Assembly: GCF_036785885.1 (NCBI RefSeq)
Contig: NC_092323.1
Location: forward strand, 7,944,501 to 8,008,500
Direction: 5' to 3'
From: Coffea arabica
Lineage: Eukaryota > Streptophyta > Magnoliopsida > Gentianales > Rubiaceae
Length of the DNA: 64,000 bases
Shown: in pieces, positions 12,698 to 24,537 of the stretch
Layout of the letters: each line of letters opens with the position of its first letter
Position numbering within the stretch: position 1 is the first letter of the stretch
Made by a program: the position numbers and the translations under genes
The notes under the pieces: model-generated
Databases searched by the model: none
Told to the model about the DNA's origin: nothing
What the model saw: only the letters and a program-made list of their open reading frames with translations

Positions 12698-14188
12698 TCA
12701 CAGCTTCACAACTTCCGGAATATGCACAGGGTACTTATCAATGCAGTCTTGCCATGGCCCCTCCATTGGCGCCTTGATTGTCCTGTTACACTTCCAAACA
12801 GCACTGTTACACTTAAATCCACTGCCAAATGCAATCTGCCAAACTCTAGCTCCCTTCTTCATCCTTCCTTTGGCTTCAATGTAGTTCAATTCATACCAAA
12901 GTGAAGACGAGGAAGTATTTCCAAATCTGTGCAACGTCATTCTTGAAGCCTCAACATGTTCAGCTGACAACTGGAGGTTCTTCTGGAGCTCATCGATCAC
13001 GGCTCGTCCACCAGCATGGATGCAGAAGTGCTCAAAAGCCTGCTTAAAATCTGGAATATAGGGTTTCCATTTGGGATTGAAAATCTTCCTCCCAATAAGG
13101 GTGAATAAAAAGAGAAGTTGCTCAGAAGCAGGAAGGACCAGTGGCCCAATGGTTGTGATGTTGGACTTCAAAGCTTCACCTGCAATAACCATGAGGTCTT
13201 TTGATAGATTAATCCCAACTTTTCCCTGTGGATCTTCTTGTTCGTATACACACCTATAGGCCTTATCATCAGCGCCCTTGTGAGTTCGAACAACGTGGAC
13301 CAATCGATACTTTGCCCGGCTCTTTTCGCGCCTCTTGTTGGATAGTAAGATTGCAGCACCACCCATCCTGAACAAGCAATTAGGAAGAAGCATGGCTCGT
13401 TCATTGCCTTTGTAGTAGTTGGGAGTAATGATCTCCGTGCTGACAACTAGAGCATAGGAGTTGGGATATACTTGCAAGAGGTCTCGTGCTAAATCAATGG
13501 ATATTATTCCAGCACTACACCCCATCCCGGAAAGATTGAAGCTCTTTATATTACTCCTCAATTTGTACTTGTTAATCACCATAGCTGACAAGGATGGTGT
13601 AGGAGAAAACAGGCTGCAATTCACTATCAAAATATCGATATCTTTAGGCTTGAGACCTGTTTTCTTCATCAATGAATCGATGGCTGAGAATATAACTGTT
13701 TCAGCTTCAGCTCTCGCATCTTCCATTGTGGGGTTTGGAGGGATATAATGAATAGCTGGTGGCAAGCAAGTCTCTTCTCCCAAGCCCGATCTTTCAAGAA
13801 TACGCATTTGGAAATCCACGCTTTTTGGACTGTCCTTGAGGATCAATCTTGAATGCTCCATGAAGGTCGAGAAGGGGACACGACATGTCACAGGTGGCTT
13901 GTAACAAGCGTAATCTACTAAGTATACTGAACGAGGTTTGGACATGAAGTAGACCGTAGCTATGAAGATGATGAGGAATGAAGAGCATAGGACTTGGACG
14001 AGATCAAAATGAAGTGATCTCCAGATATTGAGCATTTCCTCGGGTCCTAATCTTAGGATCTCTAGCACCACTCCAGCCATGATGGGCACGAGCAAGAAGG
14101 TTAGAATGTGGTTTACGAGATACTGATAGCCGAGTTTAACATATTTTAGCTTGACTGAGCTTGAGAAATCAGGCAATATTTGTGGCAT
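12698..14188 (-). CDS. KCS: 3-ketoacyl-CoA synthase (FAE1/KCS type)
   Basis: This ER membrane enzyme condenses malonyl-CoA with a long-chain acyl-CoA, the first and chain-length-setting step of very-long-chain fatty acid elongation for waxes, cuticle, suberin and sphingolipids. The 496-residue frame is uninterrupted by introns, as is common in the family. Two hydrophobic segments lie near residues 28-48 and 64-82. The FAE1-type condensing domain follows with the catalytic triad in its expected places: Cys224 (in GMGCSAG), His391 (CIHAGG) and Asn424 (RFGNTSSSS). The N-terminus PDFSSSVKLKYVKLGY and the ending resemble the KCS4/9/17/11 group of Arabidopsis, from memory; the exact paralogue is not settled. 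The start is the first ATG, with a C-rich/A-rich leader just before it. All key residues are present, so it should be functional. Confidence 0.96.
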   Translation of the reverse strand: MPQILPDFSSSVKLKYVKLGYQYLVNHILTFLLVPIMAGVVLEILRLGPEEMLNIWRSLHFDLVQVLCSSFLIIFIATVYFMSKPRSVYLVDYACYKPPVTCRVPFSTFMEHSRLILKDSPKSVDFQMRILERSGLGEETCLPPAIHYIPPNPTMEDARAEAETVIFSAIDSLMKKTGLKPKDIDILIVNCSLFSPTPSLSAMVINKYKLRSNIKSFNLSGMGCSAGIISIDLARDLLQVYPNSYALVVSTEIITPNYYKGNERAMLLPNCLFRMGGAAILLSNKRREKSRAKYRLVHVVRTHKGADDKAYRCVYEQEDPQGKVGINLSKDLMVIAGEALKSNITTIGPLVLPASEQLLFLFTLIGRKIFNPKWKPYIPDFKQAFEHFCIHAGGRAVIDELQKNLQLSAEHVEASRMTLHRFGNTSSSSLWYELNYIEAKGRMKKGARVWQIAFGSGFKCNSAVWKCNRTIKAPMEGPWQDCIDKYPVHIPEVVKL

Positions 14189-14326
14189 CTTGTTCCTTTT
14201 TTTTTGGGGGGGGTCAGAGATATATGTAGAGAATGGATTGGGCTTGGGAGGGGGACGTTGGCGAAGTTGAGCGGAATGGGCAGAAGGGGTATGGAGGAAG
14301 GGTGGAGAGCGAAGAGAAAAAGGGGG

Positions 14327-14333
14327 ATTTAAA
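14327..14333 (-). promoter_or_regulatory. Possible TATA-like element of the KCS gene
   Basis: On the minus strand the motif TTTAAAT lies about 140 bp before the KCS start codon, followed by a pyrimidine-rich leader. The position would suit a leader of roughly 110 nt. This is a motif match only. Confidence 0.25.
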
Positions 14334-14971
14334 GGCTAAAACTGGAGTTGAGATAGCAATGAATGGAGGCAGATGAGAGGATTAAATGAACATCTTAACG
14401 TCACACAACGCTCTCTTAGCTGGAGTTTTCTTTGATGTCCTAACCTCCCCAAACAATTTAATCTTTAAATTCTAGCATTTTCTTTCCGTATATACATAAT
14501 CCTTTTGGTTTTTATGAAAAATTTTATGATAGTCGAAATATGGTACTGAATTTTACGTGTCATAAGGCGTGATTGAACAAAACCATCTTTTCTGAAAATC
14601 ATATTTTTTGCAACTCCAATCCCCACGTCAGTGCTCCCCCCAAACTTGCCCTTTTACTACTACAGTAAAGCAGCGCCTCCTACAAATTTCAATACTTAAA
14701 TTCTGACTTATAAATACGTCCGGGTTTAGTGGTAGTAATAGCATTTAGCATGGGTTTATCCTTCTCTCTTTTTGTGATTATATGCTTCTGGTTCTGTCCG
14801 AAGTTGCCATATATACATGAAAAGCACCGTTCCCACTCAAAGAGGATATACAGGACGGGCACATGCGTAGGCCTAAGTAGCGCACATATTTATTGACTGT
14901 TTATCCACCAAAGGTTGCGTTAGATTTGTGTCGTTTTCTTCAAAACTTGGTATTCTGACCGTAGCAAAACC

Positions 14972-15127
14972 AGCGTTGGTGTTAATTATTCTTAATCAAA
15001 ACGACGCTTTCTCACCACTGGTTCTGTCATCCTCACGGGCCTCAGTGTTTAGCGTTGGTGTTAATTATTCTTAATCAAAACGACGCTTTCTCACCACTGG
15101 TTCTCATCCTCACGGGCCTCAGTGTTT
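14972..15127 (+). repeat. Tandem duplication, 79 + 77 bp
   Basis: A 79-bp unit beginning AGCGTTGGTGTTAATTATTC (14972-15050) is followed at once by a second copy (15051-15127) that differs by loss of 2 bp (TTCTGTCATCC against TTCTCATCC). A few bases of a third start (AGCGT) follow. The near identity points to a recent local duplication, about 0.8 kb upstream of the KCS start codon. Confidence 0.9.
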
Positions 15128-15778
15128 AGCGTAGAAATATTTCCCTGTGACAAAGTCGGGCGTACGTCCATGCTTCCTCAGCAGTACTTAGCTGCTTAAA
15201 TAGTTTGTTTCTCTCCAAAACACTACATAAAATGGAATAAAACAGAGCAACCTGCAGGACTTCACGTTCATGAATCTTTTTTTTCTTTTTCAACTCATTA
15301 TTGTGTAGGCTTTTGCATGTTAAATCAACAAAGTACACAGAGATCTGTCATTGTTCAAACATGAGAGTTAAGTTTTAAAAAAAAAAAAATTTAAAGAAAA
15401 TAAAACAGGAAGCCATTTCTATGTTTCCTTCATTTTTCTCCCATTGATTTCTGTTCTGGGTGGGAACGGAGGGAGGTGGCAAGTAACTATCACAAACCAT
15501 TTATGAGTTTCACATTATCAGATTATTAGAAGATAATATAGTGGTTGAATAAGAAATAATGATCAGAGATTACTTTCCCGACGGTTGGGGTAGTTGTAAG
15601 TTAAGTGCCGGGACAAATAAGTTCTCATGCCACCTTGAGGTTTAGCACAATTGTTAGAAGCTCCCTTTAGATATGAAATGTTGCACGTAACTCCCTCAGT
15701 TTGAGGTTATGTACAATGGATTGAGCCCATCATCCTGATACTGCAAACAATCCTCTTCGCAAGACATTTGTAAGCTTA

Positions 15779-16425
15779 GGTTCCGTTTGATAAAACTGAA
15801 TCTGAATTCTGAAATCTAAATTCTGAAATTTGAATACTGAAACAATTAATTTGTTGAATTTTAAGCAGTGAAAAGAAATATATGAATGTCTGAATTTTAA
15901 TGCTAAACCTATTTATACTGTTTGATAAACATTTATAACTGAATGCTTAATAAATTAAATTTGACAATTTTGCCCTTATATCTTTTCATCTAAAAAAGAA
16001 ATAAAACCTTTGATTTAATTAGCTAAAAATATTAGATATGAAAATGATACTATTTACTATTTATTTTTAAATCAAATTAATATAAAAGATAAATTATATT
16101 ATATGAGAAGTATAGAGAAGAAGTGAAAGTCATTCAAAAGGGAGAAAAGAGAAATAGAAAATTATTAGATAGAGAATATTAGTTTGTTTAATTATATAAG
16201 AATTTTGAACATAATTAATAAACAAGGGTAAATTTGGTAGATAAAATAAGGTAGTTGAAGTAATTCTATTGATTTTTATCAGAATTAAGCATTCAGTTAA
16301 GATTCTTGTGCTGAAAAAAATACACACAAGTTCAGCAAATGGATTTTCATTTATCAAATACTCAAAACATCTGAATGTCTGAAAAAGTTCAGATTCAGCA
16401 CTTTTTTATATTATCAAACAGACCC
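15779..16425. mobile_element. Tourist-like (PIF/Harbinger) MITE, 647 bp
   Basis: The left end GGTTCCGTTTGATAA and the right end, read on the minus strand, GGGTCTGTTTGATAA form inverted repeats. Both ends then continue with CTGAATCTGAA-like subterminal sequence. A 3-bp TTA duplication flanks the element (15776-15778 and 16426-16428), as PIF/Harbinger elements produce. The interior is AT-rich without a transposase frame. Confidence 0.8.
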
Positions 16426-19400
16426 TTAGTTATTCAAATTTGAAGAGCGCTTCAGGTAATTGTGGTATTTTACTTATTTCTTCTTTTTTTTTCTATTAAA
16501 AATATTGGTTAAGAAATTGATAATTCCTTTATGTGGTCAAGGGAGATAAGTGTAAGTATTTAAATTTCGGGGAGCTTTTTGTGGTTGCACCAAACTTCAG
16601 GTGAGGGATATACGATTTAACATCTTCTATTTTTCATATTTCCCAGGTTTGGGGTCCAGTTCTGTACAACTCATGATTGCAAATAAACTACACTCATTAG
16701 CAAGTGTTGCTCAGGATCTATTAAATATTAATGGAGTGTGAAGCAAACCAGTATGTGATAATGCCATGTGTTTATCTTTTTTTAATACCTTTCTAAAACC
16801 CTAATAACCAGGGAGAGAGAAAGATGAATATCTGTTTTTCTAATTATAAGAGGCCCAATTTATGTTGTCTTGAAAAGAAGAGATTTATGCTGTCTTGAAA
16901 AGAAAAGATAATAAGAGTCTTAATAAACTCTAGTCGATGACATTCTTTCATAATTAAACCTGCTGTATCCTGTTGTTGTTGTTGTTGAGGTCCTAGATTC
17001 AAATCTCCTTTTAGCACTATCTATTTGTAGTTTTTTAAATCCCGCTCTTCTTTTATTAGCAAGAAAAGGAAAACTTCAAAGAAAATCATGGATTACGACC
17101 CAATGTTGGATTCCGATATCTAAATCTAAAGAGATCAAGCTATTGAAATTTAGATGAGCTGTTCGTGGCAATAATTATTTTAAATTTCTTTTTAATTCCA
17201 TCCTGATCACTATAATCAGACACGACTTTTGAACAATTTAAACAACAAAAATGGTGATTGGATCAGCGGTAACACTCTTACTATTCACGCCAATTGACTT
17301 GGAGTATTCCTTTTTTTAAAGAAGACACTGAGGATTGACTTAAATCTCTTATCTCTTCATTGCCCCAAAAACTACACAATCGAGTACGTACGAAATATGC
17401 AAAGCCGCAGCAGTAATAATTAACGCTCTTGTTCACACCTAATTCAAGATTTTTACTCTTTGTGGGGAAAATGGTGGGTTTTGACTTCACACCTGAACGT
17501 GCAGCTGGAGAGAGCGATGGTTTCTCCCAATTGCAGCACTACTTTTACATTTATTTTAATCACATGAAAGTTGAAAATAAATGCTGCAGCAAACAAATTG
17601 CCAGAGAGAAGGTTTTGTTATGTGGATGCTAACAAGTAACCGTGTAGAATGGGTCTAGTCATCGCTTCCTCTAGAATTGACTTGTGCACAGCTTGGTTGA
17701 CCCCCCCCCCCCCCCCGTATTAATAAACCTTCGTTCCACTTGTACCCCTACACCCCCGTTTGGATTGTGAATCTGGGAAAAAAACTTTAAAAATATTTTT
17801 TCTTTTCTGATACATTTTTTCTTTTTTATCTCACGTACATTCTTTAGCTAGTGTATTAATTTCTACCCAAAAAAAATTAGTAGATTTATTCGGAGCTGTA
17901 TTTTTTTTTTTTTCATTTTTCCCCCAATTTTAATTGTCTCGATCAAAGCTTAAGACACATGCTACCTAATTTTAAACACGCATTTATGGTTTTTTGTATG
18001 TCGGTTTATATTTCATTCGCCTATCTCTAAATATGTAGAGCCATTAAATTTTTTTTTTTTTTTTGGTGATGTGCTTCTGTTTTGGGCTGGTAGTACGCTC
18101 TTTGGCTTTTACTCTTCTTTACTCCTAAGGTTGATCCGTATCTTCTTTACCCCATAAGGTTTTTATGTTTAGTTTTTGCACAAGTTCATCGCGAAGGATA
18201 ACTTCTCTCTTTGTTAAAAAAGGGAGTAAAGGAAATTTTTTCACAACGACAAAACGCGAAGTGACAAGGATATATACATGGAAGTGAAAGAGCTGGAAAT
18301 TCACTCTAGAACCGACATTAATTGGCACACCGCAGCAGCAAATGCCCAGTGTAATTAACTCCAAGGGGAACCATAAAATGCAAAAGAAAAGAACTTTTCC
18401 TAATAAATATTGCACCAACACTTAATGAAGTAGTGCTTCTTGTGAAACTTCTCATCACGAGACACGTTGTGCTTTTAATAATAAGTACAATTTGCTTACC
18501 ATTTCTGCTTCTGGAATCCCAAAGAAAATGGACAGAGAAGAGAAGCTGGCTCAATGGCCCCTATCAAGAATTCATTCCAGAGAAGCACTGTCTGACACAA
18601 CATTAGTAGTCGTAATATTTTGGGTTGAGTTGGATCATGGATGGTAAGACAGAAGAGATTGTGAGTAAGAGATCCGGATTCAAGATCTATAATTTATCCA
18701 AAAAAAAAGCAAGAATTATTTTCTATTTTCATAATAAAATGTATGTTGATGTGCGACTTAAAGGAACGGCGAAAGAGATCACAATCTATGCTTGACTCAT
18801 TCAAGGGCCAAGGGGAATTGCGAGGAATCAATGTTGCCTTTAAGAATCATACATTGATCAGCCAGCAACATCATAAGTTTACATGAGAAGCTGAAATGGA
18901 CCATACTTCAGTTTGCACCATGCAGTTAAAAAAAAAAAATTTTTTCTGAAACTCTGAAATGAGAAAATAATTGCTAATAATATCAAGTTATTTAAATATA
19001 AGCGGGGCTAGACGTATTTGAATTGAAGATGTCTGTCTATTTTATGGAAGAACTTATATTTGCATTAGTTCACAACCTAAATCGGAGTTTGCATCCCGTG
19101 TCATCATTTATACTTTGGCGATTTCGAAGATGATTAAAAGGTTAAGTGTGATCCATATCATTATATAAATCCATGAGAAATAAAAATATAGAGTACGTAC
19201 TTTAATCCTTATCTTATGGGTCAAACTTATCTATCAACTATCATGTACGCATTCAATTAGTACTTAGTATACAAGTTAGATTTTAGTGTTGTGTTACTCC
19301 TCGGAGGAAAGAGACCTGTCCTCAGAACTGTAGTTACGATTTACTACTACTTTAAGAGCAAGTGCCCAATAATCAAACTATTGGTAGTCCATGATGGCTG

Positions 19401-21686
19401 CAGCCTGCGACTCGATCGGGACTTTGTTTACAGCTTCATCTCTTTAATTTGTCCGTCCAGTTGCAGTCTATTTATTATATAAGCTAATTCCATGAACAAT
19501 GTCGACATATCATGAAAATGGAGCTGAATGAAGATACAAATGGCATTATTAGATTTCCGCTGCTAGTCTTGCATTGATCAGGTACTCATCCTCTTTCTCA
19601 AAGTAAACACTATTCAAGAAAAAAGGTTAAAATCGCACAGTCGCAAAAATTGTTTTCCACGGGAATAACTTGGATTTACCCTTAAAAAATAAATAAACAA
19701 CTTGGGAGGTTCAATGCGATTTTGACTATTTGCGTTCCGTTTAGGGTTCAAAAATGCGAAAGTGGACTTTGGACAGCAGGGGAATACTACTGTTCCTGCA
19801 AGACACGAAAAGGGAAAGACATGCATGCATGGAACTACGTAAAACAAGGGCAAAAAAATAATAATAATAATTTGAAAAGGTGAAGATTTTGCCAAGTGTT
19901 AACTTTTTTTTTTTCTTCAGTAGTATTATTGTCATCTCCATCCATAGATCAATCAACATTTAGTCGCCCATCACAGTAAGAGCGTTCATAAAAAATGGAA
20001 ATGGCTTGTCAAAATGGGTCCAACCTGAAAACATATATTAATTGACTGACGCATCCAGTCTTTTCTTTCTACTCTGCTTTTAATTGTGTTGTTTACAGTT
20101 CTTCGGTCATCTCACAATTAACAAACGTCAATTTTTAGTTTCGAAACAGAAATTAAGCTTTGAAAAGTTAAAGGTTAGGATAATCTCAAGCCCCGCTGAC
20201 ACGTTATTTGTGATTTGTGAGCCAAGTTTAAGGATCTGTAATTAAGAATGGATTAGCCAAGTAATTAGTCAATGACACGACTGTTTTACAAAGTCCGCTA
20301 GTTGTTAAGCACCTAGCTAGACGGTGTGTACTAGTATGAAGTATCCCAACAAGACGACTTCAAATTAAAATTTACACGAGCACTTCTAAGTGGGACCTGG
20401 AAAATCACAATAATGTCAACAAATTTAAGCCGTATCATCCCTAAATCTGGACTTCCCAAGAGTTCACTTCAATTATATGCAATCCCAAATTGAACCCGAA
20501 TTTCGTTTTAGATAATACTGGTATGCAGTCTACATTACTTGCAAGAAACCTAATAATAATCTAATTAAGCAGTGATTTCCGGCTTTCTTGCTATAGGAGT
20601 TGGCTTGTGGTTGTGGTTTTTTAAGGTGAAGACTCATACTGCTGGGGGTCCACGAGTTAATTAAGTTCCATAATAGGTACTTCCCCCCAGCGAGCTGATC
20701 TGAAGTTAAGGTGATTAAGTTGAAACTGGCAACTCGTTCTCCAGTTGGGAAACATTTTTCATGATCCATGCCTCTCTTCCCTACAAAAATCTAATGTCTT
20801 GTTATATATCCAGTTTGTGAAGTGGTCAAGTCATTAGGGACAAGTTACTTCTTCTACGGTCACACACCATCGAAAACTTCAGCAAGTCTGGTTTTGTTTT
20901 TTCTTTTCTTTTGACTGGCTCCAAGAAATTTCCAGAAGAGAGAGAAGTGCAATAATGCATGGCCCTAATACTACTTACTTATTTCAGTGGAAAATAACGT
21001 TGAATTGATTCGTGTACACTTTCATCTTCGTATGAATATTGAACAGAAGATCACTTCTTCACGTAGCCAGATGTCTATTTGGAAAAACTCACCCCGGCCA
21101 TGTGTTTGTTTAATCAAACTTTAAACGTTAAAGATAATAGAATTACAAGTATTTGTCGAACCATGTTACTAAGATCTAACGCATAAATTCGTAGAATTAA
21201 ATTATGGGGATGATAATCTCTGACTACTGAAATCCATATGGGGTAAAAAAAAAAAAGGCTCTATGATGCTAGCTAGTAATAAAAGCCGGACAATATGTGG
21301 ATCTCCTCTGACGTATTCCCATAATCGGAAGCACATCTCTTTTATCTCATTATTTCGGGTGTTGACATGAGTCCCAATGATAATTACGTGAGTAATTGGA
21401 AAGGCTTATGACACTGGATATGTTACGTAGCCGAACTTATTGTTTTGGTTATATTTCGCTGTTATATACTATTCACTATAATCAATAATGGTTCCCAAAA
21501 GTAATACAACATGCCTCTGCCAGCCGATTCCTAAACCCAAACAATTTAATCAACATAATGACTCTAGTTTGAGAGTCTCCCTCACCAGTAATTGAGCTTT
21601 GAGAGCGCGGAACGCTGCTCAGCCCCAGATTGCATTTGTTTAACACACACAGTCACACACATATATACACCAGCAGACACACACAC

Positions 21687-21693
<7 letters not shown>

Positions 21694-21727
<34 letters not shown>
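21694..21727. repeat. (TA)n microsatellite
   Basis: A run of about 17 TA units. The word ATATATACACCAGCAG occurs both before it (from about 21661) and at its right edge (from about 21721), with CA/TG repeats between, which suggests slippage expansion between two copies. Confidence 0.9.
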
Positions 21728-21730
<3 letters not shown>

Positions 21731-23605
21731 CAGCAGTTGTATTATCGTGACACCAACATTTTTTTTTCCCATTTTTCATTTTTTTTCCTTTTGATTTTAC
21801 CCGTCATCCCCATTAAATCATTGAAGTTTAAGCGAGCGAGTTCAAGTAACAATCTCGGTTACTCATTTTAGTCAGACCAAAAATAAGTAGGTGGAATATG
21901 GTCCATAGTCAAGTCGAACCCATGTGAACATAATGAACAGTGTCGGTCAAACGATATCGGTTTCTTCCCTCCTTTCTTTAAGGGAAAACGATTAGTGTAA
22001 TAATATATATAGGTCTTCTTCTCTCCTTCGATCAATATCACTAATTTCATTTTCGACAATGAAACCACTCGGATTGGTCCCAGCCGACTCCATGTTTCAT
22101 AATACGTCCAACTTCTACGGCTATCAAAGAAAGTGTTCTCTCAGTTTCTTGTTGTCCTTGCTCCATCCAGGATAGAATACAACAACAACCCCCCCCCCCC
22201 ACCCAAAAAAAAAAACAACACTGGTTTAGGATCTTTAACAAGTTAATTGTCCTAAGTGAGTCGAGGGAAATTAGAAACGTTGCCCGTTGCTACATCTAAG
22301 TGAGTCGAAGGAGCATCAAGTATATATCTAGAGACCAACATGGAACTGAACCTGTTAAAATCGAGCAAAAATAAAAGATTGGAAGACTGGAACATTAATT
22401 TAACCAGGCATCCTGAGAACGTACGTGGTGTGAACTAAAACAGACTGCCAAGAAACAAATGCTTACAATTCCATTTTTATGAAGATGCTCTTGGATCCCA
22501 ATTGTTCTTGGCTTCTGCTGCTGGAAATTTTGGTTTGGGATAGCATGCACTACTAGTTAGTTCGATCAGAAGAGCCCTTTCTTGCTGCTTAAATGAAATA
22601 CGCACGTGTAACCATAACAGTAAGACACTTTCCATGCAACAACAACAATAAGAAGCCAGAAGGGACGTCTCAGTTTTTCAATGAATCCGCAGTCTGCATG
22701 CACGGCAAGCCTCTCCGTATATACTCCAACCACCACTTGTATATATGGTTCGTTGTTATACAATATTTGATTTGAATTCCTTCTTATGTGAAGTAGAATA
22801 GTAGTGTATTCATCAAAAGAAGGAAAGAAATTTTTTTTTTCTTAAAAAGAAAAGATTAAAAGGCAGCTTTACTTTTATCTCAAGGCATGCCGAAAGAAAT
22901 TTGTGCTGTCTACAAACAATGCGGCTTTTTAATTAGATATGAATAATAGAGTGAGAGTGGACCACACGCGGCATAATTTCTTTGGGCAATGAATGCAGCC
23001 CAATTAAGTGTGGGGAGTATTGGATTTTTCTTCTTCTCTTCTCTCGGCATACAACGTGTCAACTGTGATTGGGTCAACCACACCACACCACACGTCAACG
23101 GCTGGCGATTAAACATCAATAAATGTGTGGATGAACGAGGAAAGAGGTGCATCAATCCTTCAACCGCCAACCACTCTATTATTAAAGACAAAAACCCAAA
23201 ATTTTGATGAGCAACAGCAACAGCAGCATGGTCTTATACCCTCAATAGTACCAGTGCCACCACACTTTTTCGTGGATAATGTGATCAATATGAAAGTCAA
23301 CCCCGGTTTGATTTCATTTCAAGTTTTCAATCGCCGCTCTCGCAGACAAATTAGGAATGGTGTCAACCAATTTCACGAAAAAGGAAAAAGATGTGGAATC
23401 ATTCCCAATCCGACTCCCAAACTGGTGTAGATTGATTTTCTGCATATTAAGGATTTACACCCCAGGATTTGTTCAGAATTGAACAAACTTTGAATTTTCT
23501 TATTTTGGGTGTTCCAATTGTTGATTAATCTTTTTTTTTTAAAGCTCCAGCAAATTTTGAGACGAAATGGTCCATTCGGACAATGGCCTTAGTGCTTTTT
23601 TTTAA

Positions 23606-23609
<4 letters not shown>

Positions 23610-23652
<43 letters not shown>
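23610..23652. repeat. (TA)n microsatellite
   Basis: A run of about 21 TA units following a T-rich stretch, with no gene nearby. Confidence 0.9.
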
Positions 23653-23654
<2 letters not shown>

Positions 23655-24537
23655 GTGTTGAAGCAAACCATTTGGATAAACAAAAAGACAGAGACAGGAT
23701 GTAATTATTTGGATGAAAGATTGCAATGAAGAGGGCTAGAGATTACAGCAATTAAACAAACAACGGGACAGGTTCAATTTCTGTATTTCTGTACAGAGAG
23801 AGAACTAGTCAAGAGCCAATTAAATAACATGAGTGGCCATTTATGTATACGGTTCAAAGATCAGGAGAAACGACAAGGACCTTAGATTGTAACTTCCACA
23901 TCGTAGTTGTGTGAACGAGAAGCATCTCTTCCCAGGCCACCCCACAACAATGAGCCACTGACAATCAATAACCTTCGGTCCTCAGTTGACATGTACCACA
24001 ATAACATAACCTTCGCTACCTGCAAACCAAGAAATGTCGATCAATTTCTTCCTCTCTACTTGCACATTTGCCTTTCATTTAACATGGAAGTAGTACTGAT
24101 TTTTGCCATGCCATGGGGAACATTCTGCAGTTTGTCGTCCTTTTAAAACTAGCTGTTAAAAATAAGTGTTATAATCAACACGAGTAGTAAGATATTCATT
24201 TTCCAGAACTTCTCATCTGTATAGTACAAAAGTCATCTTAAACCAAATTTCAGACGATACTAGGTAATTTAGATAGCAATTGTTCCAATATGCACAGAAT
24301 AAAAACTACTTTCCTTCAGATTTTCAGATTGATTAAAATAACACAACACAATAGTGCCTCCTGTTTTGCAGTCTTAGCTTCAAATTACACCACCTTTTCT
24401 AGCTAGTAGAGAAGCTGGGGTCAAAGGTTACAAATCCATGAAAAAAAATGCGCCAATGTCTGTTGATTGCCTCTTCATACCGCCACTGACGTTCAAAGCC
24501 AGAAAAGCAAGGACAATCACGAGATGAACCACAGAAA

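Larger units (their letters stand above)
14334..24537. other. 10-kb gene-free spacer
   Basis: No gene is supported between the synthase and ALG6. The stretch contains a tandem duplication (14972-15127), a Tourist-like MITE (15779-16425) set in what may be an older degraded repeat (about 15600-16670), a C run (about 17701-17716), a decayed piece of a GTTTGGATTG-type element (about 17755-17880), two (TA)n tracts (21694-21727 and 23610-23652) and a C-run/A-run junction (about 22190-22214). Open frames are short and unrecognised. The last hundred bases before 24538 are probably ALG6 3' untranslated region. Confidence 0.5.

Noticed and set aside
23125-23430. 101-codon plus-strand frame with a Gln run
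   Set aside because: No known family, no second exon and no conserved motif that I can see; probably chance.
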